From Bacteroidaceae bacterium (GTDB lineage Bacteria; Bacteroidota; Bacteroidia; Bacteroidales; Bacteroidaceae), in contig JAFYQQ010000014.1 of NCBI GenBank assembly GCA_017559845.1, forward strand, positions 1 through 64,000: 64,000 nucleotides of DNA, read 5' to 3'. A program made the translations under genes and the position numbers. Of the stretch, positions 9,006-17,626 are shown piece after piece. Each line of letters begins with the position of its first letter. Within the stretch, counting starts at the first letter, position 1. A model generated the notes under the pieces. It was given only the letters and a program-made list of their open reading frames with translations, searched no databases and was not told the origin of the DNA.

Positions 9006-10478
9006 TTATTTATACTCCTTCCAGAAACGGGGCATGAAGAGGAGCAGTACGGTGAAGATTTCCAGACGTCCCACCAGCATGTAGGAACTCATGAGCCACT
9101 TTCCTATGTCGTGGATGTGGGAGAAGTTGGAGGCGGGACCGGTGGTGCCCATTCCGGGACCGATGTTGCTGAGCATGGTGATGCTGCTTCCGAGGCTGGT
9201 TTCGGTGTCGTTGCCCAGAAGAGTGAGGACAAAGGTGCCGATGACTACCAGTATCAGATAGATAAAGATGAAGGCGAGGGCGCGGCGGACATTGTCGTTG
9301 GAGATGACCTGGCCGGAGATGCGGATGCCCAAGACGGCGCGTGGATGGAGCATTTTTGTAAACTCGTTGAAGGCGCCCTTGGCACAGATGAGCAGGCGGA
9401 CCATCTTGATTCCGCCGCCGGTGCTGCCCGTACAGGCTCCAACGGCCATGAGTACAAGGGTGGGCATCCAGAAGGGCACGCCCCATTTGACGTAATCGAA
9501 GCTCTCGCCGGCGAATCCTGTGCTGGAGATGATGCTGGAAACGTGGAAGAGGGCGGTGCGGAAGTTCAGGCTGATGGTGTGCAGGAGGCTCTCTGCCTGG
9601 ATTTCTGCGTGTGGCCACTTGAAGAACATCAGGAAGAAAATCAGTGCTATTCCGCCTACGGTATAGAAGAAAGCGTGCATTTCCTCGTTGCGGAGGAAGA
9701 CCTGTGGGCGACGTATGCTCAGATAGTAAAAGAGGGAATAGTTGAGGCTGGAGAGCAGCATGAAGGCGATGCAGACGTATTCAACGTATGCCGAATGGAA
9801 GAAGCCGATGCTCTCGGTGTGGGTGCTGAAACCTCCGGTGGCAACGGTGGACATGGCATGGCAGACGGCATCGTACAAGTCCATGGGACCCGCCCAGAGC
9901 AGCAGGGTGCAAAGGGTGGTGAAGAGGAAATAGATGGAGAGGGTGCGGCGTGCGGTGGCGCCAATTTTGGGCTTCAGTTTGTCCAGTTCCAATCCGGTCA
10001 CTTCTGCGGAGTATACGTTACTGTTCTTCATTTCGTAGACGGGAATCAGGGCCACGGAGAAAACGATGATTCCCAAGCCGCCAATCCAGTGCATCATGCT
10101 GCGCCAGAAGCGCAGGCCGTGCGAAAGTCCGTCTATGTCGCTGAAAATGGTGGCGCCTGTGGTGGTGAATCCGCTCATGGCCTCGAAGAAGGCATCGGCC
10201 AGAGGCATGCGCAGATGCAGGATGAAGGGCATCATGCCAATGATGGAGAAAAGCACCCAAGAGAGCGTTACCACAAGAAAACTGTCTGCCCGGGTAAGGT
10301 GCTTTTCCGTGCTCTTCTTTCCTATTGACTTCAGTGTGCTGCCCACGGCAAAGGCCATCAGGGCGCTGGTGAGAAACGCCAGTCCGTCGTCTTCGGCATA
10401 GAGGAGCGAGACGAGGAAGGTGATGGTGAGCATAAGCCCCTCCATCATGAGCAGCATTCCGAAGATACTTCTTTTCAC
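9006..10478 (-). CDS. trkH: TrkH family potassium uptake protein
   Basis: 490 residues with the repeated membrane/pore-loop/membrane organisation of Trk/Ktr/HKT subunits. Pore-loop sequences include SGFTTTGAT near residue 112, MHWIGGLGIIVFS, STVATGGFSTH, STGGGIKM and NIGPGMGTTGPA. The protein moves K+ across the inner membrane, normally with a cytoplasmic TrkA partner, which is not encoded here. Its start overlaps the nadB stop by 4 bp (ATGA), so the two are almost certainly translated from one message, although the functions are unrelated. Confidence 0.93.
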   Translation of the reverse strand: MKRSIFGMLLMMEGLMLTITFLVSLLYAEDDGLAFLTSALMAFAVGSTLKSIGKKSTEKHLTRADSFLVVTLSWVLFSIIGMMPFILHLRMPLADAFFEAMSGFTTTGATIFSDIDGLSHGLRFWRSMMHWIGGLGIIVFSVALIPVYEMKNSNVYSAEVTGLELDKLKPKIGATARRTLSIYFLFTTLCTLLLWAGPMDLYDAVCHAMSTVATGGFSTHTESIGFFHSAYVEYVCIAFMLLSSLNYSLFYYLSIRRPQVFLRNEEMHAFFYTVGGIALIFFLMFFKWPHAEIQAESLLHTISLNFRTALFHVSSIISSTGFAGESFDYVKWGVPFWMPTLVLMAVGACTGSTGGGIKMVRLLICAKGAFNEFTKMLHPRAVLGIRISGQVISNDNVRRALAFIFIYLILVVIGTFVLTLLGNDTETSLGSSITMLSNIGPGMGTTGPASNFSHIHDIGKWLMSSYMLVGRLEIFTVLLLFMPRFWKEYK

Positions 10479-12073
10479 GCTTTTCCGTTTTCTTCCAAGG
10501 CGTGCCAGGAATAGTCCACGGTATAGTGCAGGCCGCGGCTTTCCTTGCGCTCAATGGCATGGCGGGTGATGAGGTAACCCACGTTGATCATGTTGCGCAG
10601 TTCGCAGATGTCGCGTGTGGGCTTTACACGTTTGAACAAGTGTTCCGTCTCTTCATAGAGCAGGTCCAGGCGTTCCCAGGCGCGGTGGAGGCGCAGGTCG
10701 CTGCGTACGATTCCCACATAGGTGGACATAATCTGGTTCACTTCCTTCAGGTCCTGTGCAATGAGCACCTTCTCCTCGTTGGTGAGTGTGCCTTCGTCAT
10801 TCCATTCGGGGATGTTCTCGTTGAAGGTATATTGGTCTATGTTCTCCAGACTGTGCTGTGCGGCCTTGTCGGCATAGACAACGGCCTCGATGAGCGAATT
10901 GCTGGCAAGGCGGTTGCCGCCGTGCAGTCCGGTGCAGGCGCATTCGCCCACGGCATAGAGCCGGCGTATGCTGCTGCAGGCATCAAGGTCTACAAGGATG
11001 CCGCCGCACATATAGTGGGCGCTGGGGGCAACGGGGATGTACTGGCGTGTGATGTCAATGCCGAGGCTCAGACACTTGGCGTAGATGTTGGGGAAGTGGC
11101 GCTTGGTGGTCTCGGGGTCTTTGTGTGTGACGTCCAGGCAGACGTGATCCAGGCCGTGAATCTTCATTTCGTGGTCTATGGCGCGCGCCACGATGTCGCG
11201 AGGAGCCAGGGAGAGGCGTTCGTCATACTTCTGCATGAACTCTTCGCCGTTGGGCAGGCGCAGAATGCCGCCGTAGCCACGCATGGCCTCTGTGATGAGA
11301 TAGGCGGGATGCGCCTCTTGCGGATTGTAGAGTACGGTGGGATGGAACTGTACGAACTCCATGTCTTTCACCTTGCCCTTTGCACGGTAGACCATGGCTA
11401 TGCCGTCGCCGGTGGCAATGTCGGGGTTGGACGTGGTGGCGTATACGGCTCCGGTTCCGCCCGTGGCCATCAGGGTGAGGCGGCTCAGATAGGTGTCAAT
11501 CTTTCCTGTATCGGGGTTCAGAATGTAGGCGCCGTAGCATTCGATGTCGGGCGTGCGGCGAGTGACGCGGATGCCCAAGTGGTGCTGTGTGATGATTTCC
11601 ACGGCAAAGTGGTGTTCCAGCACTTCAATGTTGGGATTGCTGCGCACGGCCTCCATCAGTCCGCGCTGTATCTCGGCTCCGGTATCGTCGGCATGGTGGA
11701 GGATGCGGAATTCGGAGTGTCCACCTTCGCGGTGCAAGTCGAAATCGCCGTTCTCCTTCTTGTCGAAGTTCACGCCCCATTTGATGAGATCCTGTATGCC
11801 TTGCGGTCCGTTCTTTACAACCTGTTCCACGGCATCGGGGTTGCTGATGAAGTCTCCGGCAATCATGGTGTCCTGGATGTGTTTCTCAAAGTTGTCCACG
11901 CTGAAGTTGGTAACGGAGGCTATTCCGCCCTGGGCCTTGGTGGTGTTGGCCTCTTCGAGCGAAGTCTTGCATACCAGAGCCACTCGTCCCTTTCCGGCGT
12001 TGGCCACTTTCAGGGCGTAACTCATGCCCGCTACGCCGCTGCCGATAATAAGGAAGTCAAATTTGCGTACCAT
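10475..12073 (-). CDS. nadB: L-aspartate oxidase
   Basis: 532 residues. The N-terminal FAD-binding motif is IIGSGVAGMSYAL, followed by TKAQGGIA and the HREGGHSEFRILHHADDTG and QFHPT segments of the succinate dehydrogenase/NadB flavoprotein fold; the C-terminal helical domain contains LRLHRAWERL. The enzyme oxidises L-aspartate to iminoaspartate, the first step of de novo NAD synthesis; NadA and NadC are not in this window. Length matches the family. It is the first gene of a two-gene unit with trkH and is divergent from dacB. Confidence 0.96.
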   Translation of the reverse strand: MVRKFDFLIIGSGVAGMSYALKVANAGKGRVALVCKTSLEEANTTKAQGGIASVTNFSVDNFEKHIQDTMIAGDFISNPDAVEQVVKNGPQGIQDLIKWGVNFDKKENGDFDLHREGGHSEFRILHHADDTGAEIQRGLMEAVRSNPNIEVLEHHFAVEIITQHHLGIRVTRRTPDIECYGAYILNPDTGKIDTYLSRLTLMATGGTGAVYATTSNPDIATGDGIAMVYRAKGKVKDMEFVQFHPTVLYNPQEAHPAYLITEAMRGYGGILRLPNGEEFMQKYDERLSLAPRDIVARAIDHEMKIHGLDHVCLDVTHKDPETTKRHFPNIYAKCLSLGIDITRQYIPVAPSAHYMCGGILVDLDACSSIRRLYAVGECACTGLHGGNRLASNSLIEAVVYADKAAQHSLENIDQYTFNENIPEWNDEGTLTNEEKVLIAQDLKEVNQIMSTYVGIVRSDLRLHRAWERLDLLYEETEHLFKRVKPTRDICELRNMINVGYLITRHAIERKESRGLHYTVDYSWHALEENGKA

Positions 12074-12175
12074 AAGTGTGTCTTCTCCTTACTTTATTTT
12101 TGTATTTCTTCCACAAATGTACGGAAAAAGTCAATTCGTTGTATCAATAAACCTTCATTATATTGTTTTTTTGGC

Positions 12176-12183
12176 TAACTTTG
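12176..12183 (+). promoter_or_regulatory. -7 promoter element of dacB
   Basis: TAACTTTG matches TAnnTTTG exactly and ends 26 bp before the dacB start codon. No standard -33 element is obvious. Confidence 0.45.
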
Positions 12184-12209
12184 CGGTATATGTACTTAGA
12201 AAATAGTTT

Positions 12210-13562
12210 ATGAAAGCGATGAAAATACAATATTATGCCGGTTTGTGGTTGGCGGCAATTCTTTTTTGTGCATGCGGAACCCGAAGGGCCGCGCAGCCCC
12301 AGACGCTTCAGCCGGCGGCTTCGGAACTGGTGAACTCCCTCACCCAAATCCAACTCCCTCCCGAAGAAAAGCAAATTCCTTCGGGAGAGCGTGAAAAACC
12401 TACCCAGCAGAACGCACAGACCCAACAGCCCGTGGCAGAGGGTTGGGAGGCTGAAATCAGGGCTGCGCTGGACTCGCTCTGCAACAACGACAGTCTGGCC
12501 CAGACTTCGCAGATGGGTATCTACATCCATGACCTCACGCAGAATACGCCTCTCTATGCCCGCAATGCCCACCATCGCATGCGTCCGGCATCGTGCCAGA
12601 AGGTGATAACAGCCGTGGCGGCACTTCACTATCTGGGAGCGCAGCACCGTTTGCGCACCACCCTGCACATGACGGGCCAGATAAGTGGCACCGTGCTGAA
12701 GGGCAACCTCTATGTGGTGGGCGGAATGGATCCTACGGTTACGGCGGCCGAGGTGGACGCGTTGGTACGTTCGGTTGCCATGGCCGGTATTAGACGCATA
12801 CAGGGCAAGGTGTGCAAGGACTTGGGCATGACTGATGGCGAGCCTTACGGATGGGGCTGGTGTTGGGATGACGACTACGGCCCTCTCTCTCCCTTGCTGG
12901 TGGAGGGCAAGGACCGTTTCTCGGCCGTTTGGATGAGAAGCATGGCCAAGCACGGCATTGCGGTGAGCGGACCGGACACGCTGGTGGCGGCTCCCTGTCC
13001 GGCTGAGGCAAAACAACTGGCCGCCATTGACCACGGACTGGAGCCTCTGTTGCAGACCATGATGAAGGAGAGCGACAACATCTATGCCGAGTCACTTTTC
13101 TATCAGTTGGCTGCCCACAGCGGAAAACCCAAGGCAGGGCGCAAGCAGGCGGCATTGCTGATTGGGGAACTGATGGAACAGGCTGGAATAAAGACGGATG
13201 CCTCGTGCGTGGCGGACGGAAGCGGACTGTCGCTCTATAATTACACCACGCCCTATATCCTGGCCAGTATGCTGCAAATGGCGTATTCGCGTCCCGAGGT
13301 GTATCAGGCTTTGCTCCCCTCGCTGCCCATTGCCGGTGTGGATGGCACGCTGGAGAAGCGCATGACGGAGGGGCCGGCACACCGTCGTGTGTGGGCCAAG
13401 ACCGGTTCGGTAAGCGGAGTGTCCAGTCTGAGTGGTTATGCCCAGGCAGCCAACGGTCATCTGTTGGCGTTCAGCATCATAAACCAGGGCGTTGTGCGCA
13501 CCTCGCACGGCAGAAAATTCCAGGACCAGATATGTGAAATCATGTGTAGAGGCGGAAAGTAA
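12210..13562 (+). CDS. dacB: PBP4-type D-Ala-D-Ala carboxypeptidase/endopeptidase, lipoprotein
   Basis: 450 residues. The N-terminus ends in a lipobox (ILFCACG, Cys22), so the enzyme is probably lipid-anchored in the periplasm. Active-site motifs of the S13 peptidase family are present: SxxK as SCQK (Ser128-Lys131), SxN as SDN in KESDNIYAE, and KTG in WAKTGS. It trims or cleaves cross-linked peptidoglycan peptides. A Pro/Gln/Glu-rich linker (residues about 25-75) separates the anchor from the catalytic part. The active-site serine is followed by Cys rather than the common Thr; this does not break SxxK. Confidence 0.9.
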   Translation: MKAMKIQYYAGLWLAAILFCACGTRRAAQPQTLQPAASELVNSLTQIQLPPEEKQIPSGEREKPTQQNAQTQQPVAEGWEAEIRAALDSLCNNDSLAQTSQMGIYIHDLTQNTPLYARNAHHRMRPASCQKVITAVAALHYLGAQHRLRTTLHMTGQISGTVLKGNLYVVGGMDPTVTAAEVDALVRSVAMAGIRRIQGKVCKDLGMTDGEPYGWGWCWDDDYGPLSPLLVEGKDRFSAVWMRSMAKHGIAVSGPDTLVAAPCPAEAKQLAAIDHGLEPLLQTMMKESDNIYAESLFYQLAAHSGKPKAGRKQAALLIGELMEQAGIKTDASCVADGSGLSLYNYTTPYILASMLQMAYSRPEVYQALLPSLPIAGVDGTLEKRMTEGPAHRRVWAKTGSVSGVSSLSGYAQAANGHLLAFSIINQGVVRTSHGRKFQDQICEIMCRGGK

Positions 13563-13648
13563 CATTGACAGAACGTCTCCAATATTAAATAAAACTTAAA
13601 TCGTATCATAAAACTTGTTAAACCCCTTTTCCGAAAGAATATTTTCGC

Positions 13649-13656
13649 TAACTTTG
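13649..13656 (+). promoter_or_regulatory. -7 promoter element upstream of the HAD-cysK unit
   Basis: TAACTTTG, a perfect TAnnTTTG match, lies about 110 bp before the HAD start codon and probably drives HAD-thioesterase, cysK and possibly the GH28 gene. Confidence 0.4.
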
Positions 13657-13767
13657 TCCTTGTAGACACCGTTGTTTCGTTCCCGCAATCGGATGTGGAA
13701 CGAGCGGCAGGCGGTCGGAAGAGTCTTTTTTGATACAGAAAGTATAACAGTTAAAAAATCATTGCTT

Positions 13768-15003
13768 ATGAAGTTCAAACTTTTGGTGCTCGATGTGGAC
13801 GGCACTTTACTTAACAGCAAGAGAGAACTTACCAAGCGCACCATATCCACGCTCATCAAGGTGCAGCAGTTGGGAATATGCATAGCATTGGCATCGGGTC
13901 GTCCCACTCACGGAATATTGCCGTTTGCCCAAGCCTTGGGCATGGACCGCCATGGAGGATTCATCATTGCCCACAACGGAGCGGTGGTGACGGATGCGGC
14001 TTCCGGAGAGGTGATTTTTGAACGCAGCATAGACCCGCAGATGATTCCTTTCATGGAACGTCTGGCCAAACGCGCGCAGATGACCTTGGCCTGCTATGAA
14101 AAGGATGAGGTAATAAGTACCGACATATCCGACCTGCACGTTGTTGACGAGGCGCACATGAACGGCATGAAACTGCGTCAGGTGGAGAGCATTGCCGATG
14201 CCTTGACCGCCTCGCCCCGCGAACTGATTCTGGTAAGCGACAACGAAGAACACCTTACTGGTGTGGAGGAATATCTGCACAGCCACATGAACGGTGTGAT
14301 GGACACCATCCACAGTAATCCTTATTATCTTGAGATTGTGGGTTATCAGGTGGGCAAGGCTTATGCCGTAAGTGCCTTGGTGCAGAAACTGGGCATCAGC
14401 ATGTCCGAGGTTATTGCCATTGGCGACGGAACGGCCGATGTGGCCATGCTTCAACAGGCCGGCATTGGCATAGCAATGGGGAATGCCGGAGCCGGCGTAA
14501 AGCAATGTGCCGATGCCATCACGCTGACGAACGATCAGGACGGTGCTGCAATGGCCATAGAGAAGGCCATTGTGGAGGAGGTGCGGAAGACGGAGATACC
14601 CCTGGATGCCCTCAATGCCCAGTCGGAAGGTACGCTGATGGGCGCTATCGGCATTCAGTATACCTTTGCCAGCGCAGAGCGCGTAGAGGCCACCATGCCC
14701 GTAGACCGCCGTACCCGTCAACCCTTTGGCTTGCTTGCCGGTGGGGCCAGTCTGGCCTTGGCGGAGACTTTGGCTGGGCTGGGATCGATGATAGCCTGTC
14801 AGCCCGACGAGTTTGCCGTGGGAATGCAGGTGAGCGGAAACCATGTATCTTCGGCCATGGAGGGAGACACCGTGCGTGGCGTGGCCACTCCGGTGCACTT
14901 GGGGCGCAGCAGCCATGTATGGAACGTGGATATTTTCACCAGTACCGGCAAGTTGGTCAGCAGTGCCAGGGTTATCAACAGTATTATGAAGAAGAGAGGA
15001 TAG
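13768..15003 (+). CDS. HAD-IIB phosphatase fused to a hotdog thioesterase
   Basis: 411 residues. Residues 1 to about 275 are a Cof-type HAD-IIB phosphatase: DVDGT (nucleophile D9, D11), ASGRP, and the C-terminal [11 protein letters not shown] metal site. Residues about 285-411 form a second domain like PaaI/MenI hotdog thioesterases ([44 protein letters not shown]). The latter resembles 1,4-dihydroxy-2-naphthoyl-CoA hydrolase of menaquinone synthesis, but the substrate is inferred. The frame is open further upstream, yet I start at 13768 ([13 protein letters not shown]) because the HAD motif must sit near the N-terminus. cysK follows after 4 bp. Confidence 0.85.
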   Translation: MKFKLLVLDVDGTLLNSKRELTKRTISTLIKVQQLGICIALASGRPTHGILPFAQALGMDRHGGFIIAHNGAVVTDAASGEVIFERSIDPQMIPFMERLAKRAQMTLACYEKDEVISTDISDLHVVDEAHMNGMKLRQVESIADALTASPRELILVSDNEEHLTGVEEYLHSHMNGVMDTIHSNPYYLEIVGYQVGKAYAVSALVQKLGISMSEVIAIGDGTADVAMLQQAGIGIAMGNAGAGVKQCADAITLTNDQDGAAMAIEKAIVEEVRKTEIPLDALNAQSEGTLMGAIGIQYTFASAERVEATMPVDRRTRQPFGLLAGGASLALAETLAGLGSMIACQPDEFAVGMQVSGNHVSSAMEGDTVRGVATPVHLGRSSHVWNVDIFTSTGKLVSSARVINSIMKKRG

Positions 15004-15007
15004 TGAG

Positions 15008-15934
15008 ATGATATACAGTGATTTGACACAGCTCATAGGTCGTACGCCCTTGTTGGATTTGCAGCGTTTGGCCTCTTCGGGCGGAGCATTGGCACAGGTG
15101 GTGGCCAAGGTGGAGTTTTTCAATCCTGGCGGAAGCGTGAAAGACCGTGTGGCCCTGGGCATGATTGAGGATGCCGAGCAGCGCGGCGAGTTGCATCCAG
15201 GCAGCGTGATTATCGAACCCACAAGCGGAAACACCGGAGTGGGCCTTGCATGGATAAGCCGTGTAAAGGGATACCGCACCGTTATTGTTATGCCCGACAC
15301 AATGAGTCTTGAACGCCAGAGTCTCTTGCGTGCCGCCGGTGCAGAATTGGTGCTCACCGATGGAACAAAGGGTATGCAGGGCGCCATTGAAGAGGCGGAA
15401 CGTTTGCGTTCTTCCATCCCCGGTGCCGTAATCCTGGGGCAGTTTGACAACCCCTCCAATCCGGCTGCGCATGAACGCACCACCGGAGAGGAAATATGGC
15501 AGGACACCCAGGGAAAAGTGGATATATTTGTGGCCGGAGTGGGTACCGGAGGAACGCTCACCGGTGTCGCTCGGACACTGAAAAGGTACAACCCCGACGT
15601 GCAGATTGTGGCGGTAGAACCGGCCGGAAGCCCCGTCCTTGGCGGCGGAAAGCCCGGAGTTCACGGATTGCAGGGCATAGGAGCCGGATTCATACCGAAA
15701 ACCATGGATATCAGTCTGATGGATGAGGTTTTCCCCGTTACGGAAGAAGAGGCTTACACGGCCGCCCGTCAGTTAAGTGCAACTGAGGGATTGCTTGTGG
15801 GCATCAGCAGTGGGGCGGCCGTCCATGCTGCCCTTCAGATAGCTCTTCGCCCCGAGAACAAGGGAAAGCGAATTGTCGTCCTCTTGCCCGACACGGGAGA
15901 GCGTTATCTCAGTACAAAGCTTTTCATGCCGTAA
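15008..15934 (+). CDS. cysK: Cysteine synthase (O-acetylserine sulfhydrylase)
   Basis: 308 residues. The PLP-binding lysine is K45 in NPGGSVKDR; the substrate loop TSGNTG, the phosphate-binding GTGGTLTG loop and the C-terminal [12 protein letters not shown] are all present in the usual order. It makes L-cysteine from O-acetylserine and sulfide in the cytoplasm. Length is normal for CysK. It starts 4 bp after the HAD-thioesterase stop and the GH28 gene starts 9 bp after its own stop, so all three genes are likely on one mRNA. Confidence 0.95.
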   Translation: MIYSDLTQLIGRTPLLDLQRLASSGGALAQVVAKVEFFNPGGSVKDRVALGMIEDAEQRGELHPGSVIIEPTSGNTGVGLAWISRVKGYRTVIVMPDTMSLERQSLLRAAGAELVLTDGTKGMQGAIEEAERLRSSIPGAVILGQFDNPSNPAAHERTTGEEIWQDTQGKVDIFVAGVGTGGTLTGVARTLKRYNPDVQIVAVEPAGSPVLGGGKPGVHGLQGIGAGFIPKTMDISLMDEVFPVTEEEAYTAARQLSATEGLLVGISSGAAVHAALQIALRPENKGKRIVVLLPDTGERYLSTKLFMP

Positions 15935-15943
15935 AAGGTGCTT

Positions 15944-17266
15944 ATGAAGAAATGCATGTTTGCCTTGTTGCTGCTTGTGTGCGGCATGCATGCCAATGCC
16001 AAGGATTTGTGGCCCGATGGCACTGTCGTGTCCGAGTGGTTTGCCAAAACCAAGCGCTTGGATGTGAATGCGTTGGGCAAGCAGTATGTGATCACCGACT
16101 ATGGCGTGAAGCAAGACAGCACCCTGTTGCAGACCGTACAGATTCAGAATGTCATTGACAATGCCGCAGCCAACGGCGGTGGTGTGGTGGTAATTCCCAA
16201 AGGTACATTCCTCAGCGGTTCGCTCTTCTTCAAACCGGGTACACATTTGTATGTACAGAAAGGCGCGGTTCTCAAGGGCAGTGACTTTATAGGCGACTTT
16301 AAACTTATCGATACCCGAATGGAGGGGCAGAATCTCAAGTATTTTGCCGCTTTGGTAAATGCCATTGATTGCGATGGCTTCACTCTCTCGGGCGAGGGAA
16401 CCATCAATGGTAACGGATTGCGTTACTGGAAACAGTTCTGGATACGCCGCAAATATAACAGTCAATGTCCCAATCTTGATGAAATGCGTCCGCGGCTGGT
16501 TTTTATTCAGGGTAGCGATGATGTGCAGCTTGAGGGAGTGCGACTTATGAACTCGCCTTTCTGGACTACGCACCTCTACCAGTGTAATCGCATAAAGATA
16601 TCGGGACTCCACATATTTGCGCCAGCAGCGCCGGTAATGGCCCCCAGCAGTGATGCCATTGACATAGATGTGTGTGCCGACGTACATGTTTCCAACTGCT
16701 ATTTTTCAGTAAATGACGATGCCATTGCCCTCAAGGGCGGAAAAGGTCCCTGGGCACACCAGGACACCGTGAATAATGGCGAGAACCGTAACATCATTAT
16801 TGAGGACTGCACTTATGGATTCTGTCATAGCATGCTCACTTGCGGTAGCGAATCCCTGCATAACTACAATATTGTGTTGCGTAACTGCGAGGTAAAGGAT
16901 GCCGCCCGAATGCTATGGCTCAAGATGCGTCCCGATACCGAGCAGAATTACGAGTACATCACCGTGGAGGGCATACGGGGCAATGTGCATAGCATGCTTT
17001 ATGTGAAGCCTTGGACGCAGTTCTTCGACTTGAAGGGACGAAAGGATGTACCTTACTCGCGCTCATCAAACGTTACTTTACGTAACATTAAACTCAATTG
17101 TAAGGTCGTATTTGACGTGCAGAGTGCCCTTGACCAATATAGCCTTAAGGACTTTACCTTTAAGGATCTTGAGGTGACGGCATCTGACCGGCCCGAGATA
17201 CATATTGATTACGTGGAAAACTTTACGTTGAAAAATACAAAGGTAAACGGCGAAAAGGTTAAGTAA
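15944..17266 (+). CDS. Glycoside hydrolase family 28 (pectin-degrading type)
   Basis: About 440 residues with a clean signal peptide if translation begins at the ATG at 15944 (MKKCMFALLLLVCGMHANA); a GTG two codons earlier is less likely. The right-handed beta-helix of GH28 is indicated by IPKGTFLSG, LSGEGTINGNG, NSPFWTTHL, SSDAIDIDVC, NDDAIALKGG and CGSES. These correspond to the family's aspartate-bearing motifs, while the usual GHG/RIK triplets are changed, so it is probably an exo-acting or rhamnogalacturonan-type member rather than a classical endopolygalacturonase. It directly follows cysK and converges on the GH127 gene. Confidence 0.85.
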   Translation: MKKCMFALLLLVCGMHANAKDLWPDGTVVSEWFAKTKRLDVNALGKQYVITDYGVKQDSTLLQTVQIQNVIDNAAANGGGVVVIPKGTFLSGSLFFKPGTHLYVQKGAVLKGSDFIGDFKLIDTRMEGQNLKYFAALVNAIDCDGFTLSGEGTINGNGLRYWKQFWIRRKYNSQCPNLDEMRPRLVFIQGSDDVQLEGVRLMNSPFWTTHLYQCNRIKISGLHIFAPAAPVMAPSSDAIDIDVCADVHVSNCYFSVNDDAIALKGGKGPWAHQDTVNNGENRNIIIEDCTYGFCHSMLTCGSESLHNYNIVLRNCEVKDAARMLWLKMRPDTEQNYEYITVEGIRGNVHSMLYVKPWTQFFDLKGRKDVPYSRSSNVTLRNIKLNCKVVFDVQSALDQYSLKDFTFKDLEVTASDRPEIHIDYVENFTLKNTKVNGEKVK

Positions 17267-17413
17267 CCGTTTGCATGACTCTTTTTCAAAATTTCAGAAA
17301 AACAATTTTACGCCAGTTTGCCGCCAAGAAGATGTTGGGTTGTAGCTGTTTATACGACTAAAAATCAGCAAGATAAAATTAACGTGAAAATATCTCTTAA
17401 ATCTACCGAAAAT

Positions 17414-17457
17414 AACACTTAAGTGTTACTCGAAAAACACTTAAGTGTTACTTTTCC
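17414..17457. repeat. 22-bp tandem repeat of a 14-bp palindrome, array 1
   Basis: AACACTTAAGTGTT occurs twice, at 17414 and 17436, exactly 22 bp apart (14-bp perfect palindrome plus 8-bp spacer). It lies between the convergent GH28 and GH127 genes. Confidence 0.75.
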
Positions 17458-17460
17458 TTA

Positions 17461-17626
17461 TTTTTTGTGTAAAGAAATTTCCGTTCCATCGGGTTGCGGT
17501 GGAACGGATTTGAAGGGGTTATTGCTTGCGGGGCAGCCAGGTACAGATTTTGTTGCCTTGCCACCCGTTTACAGAGGCATAGTCGGTCATGCGAATGGAG
17601 CCGTCTGTTGTGGGGACAATGAATTC
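17461..17626. repeat. 166-bp direct repeat, copy A (3' end of GH127 gene)
   Basis: This segment recurs at 20961-21126 with two differences by eye (at 17467 and 17506, offset exactly 3500 bp). It contains the GH127 stop codon region, the last 35 codons of the gene, and 58 bp of downstream DNA. Confidence 0.95.

Noticed and set aside
8955..10328. Long open frame on the plus strand (457 codons)
   Set aside because: It lies wholly opposite trkH, has a composition rich in Gly, Glu and His with no family motif, and no promoter; it is a by-product of trkH codon use.
10502..12178. 558-codon open frame on the plus strand
   Set aside because: Antisense shadow of nadB; the minus-strand protein has all family motifs.
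13807..15591. 594-codon open frame on the minus strand
   Set aside because: Antisense to the HAD-thioesterase fusion and cysK, both with clear motifs.
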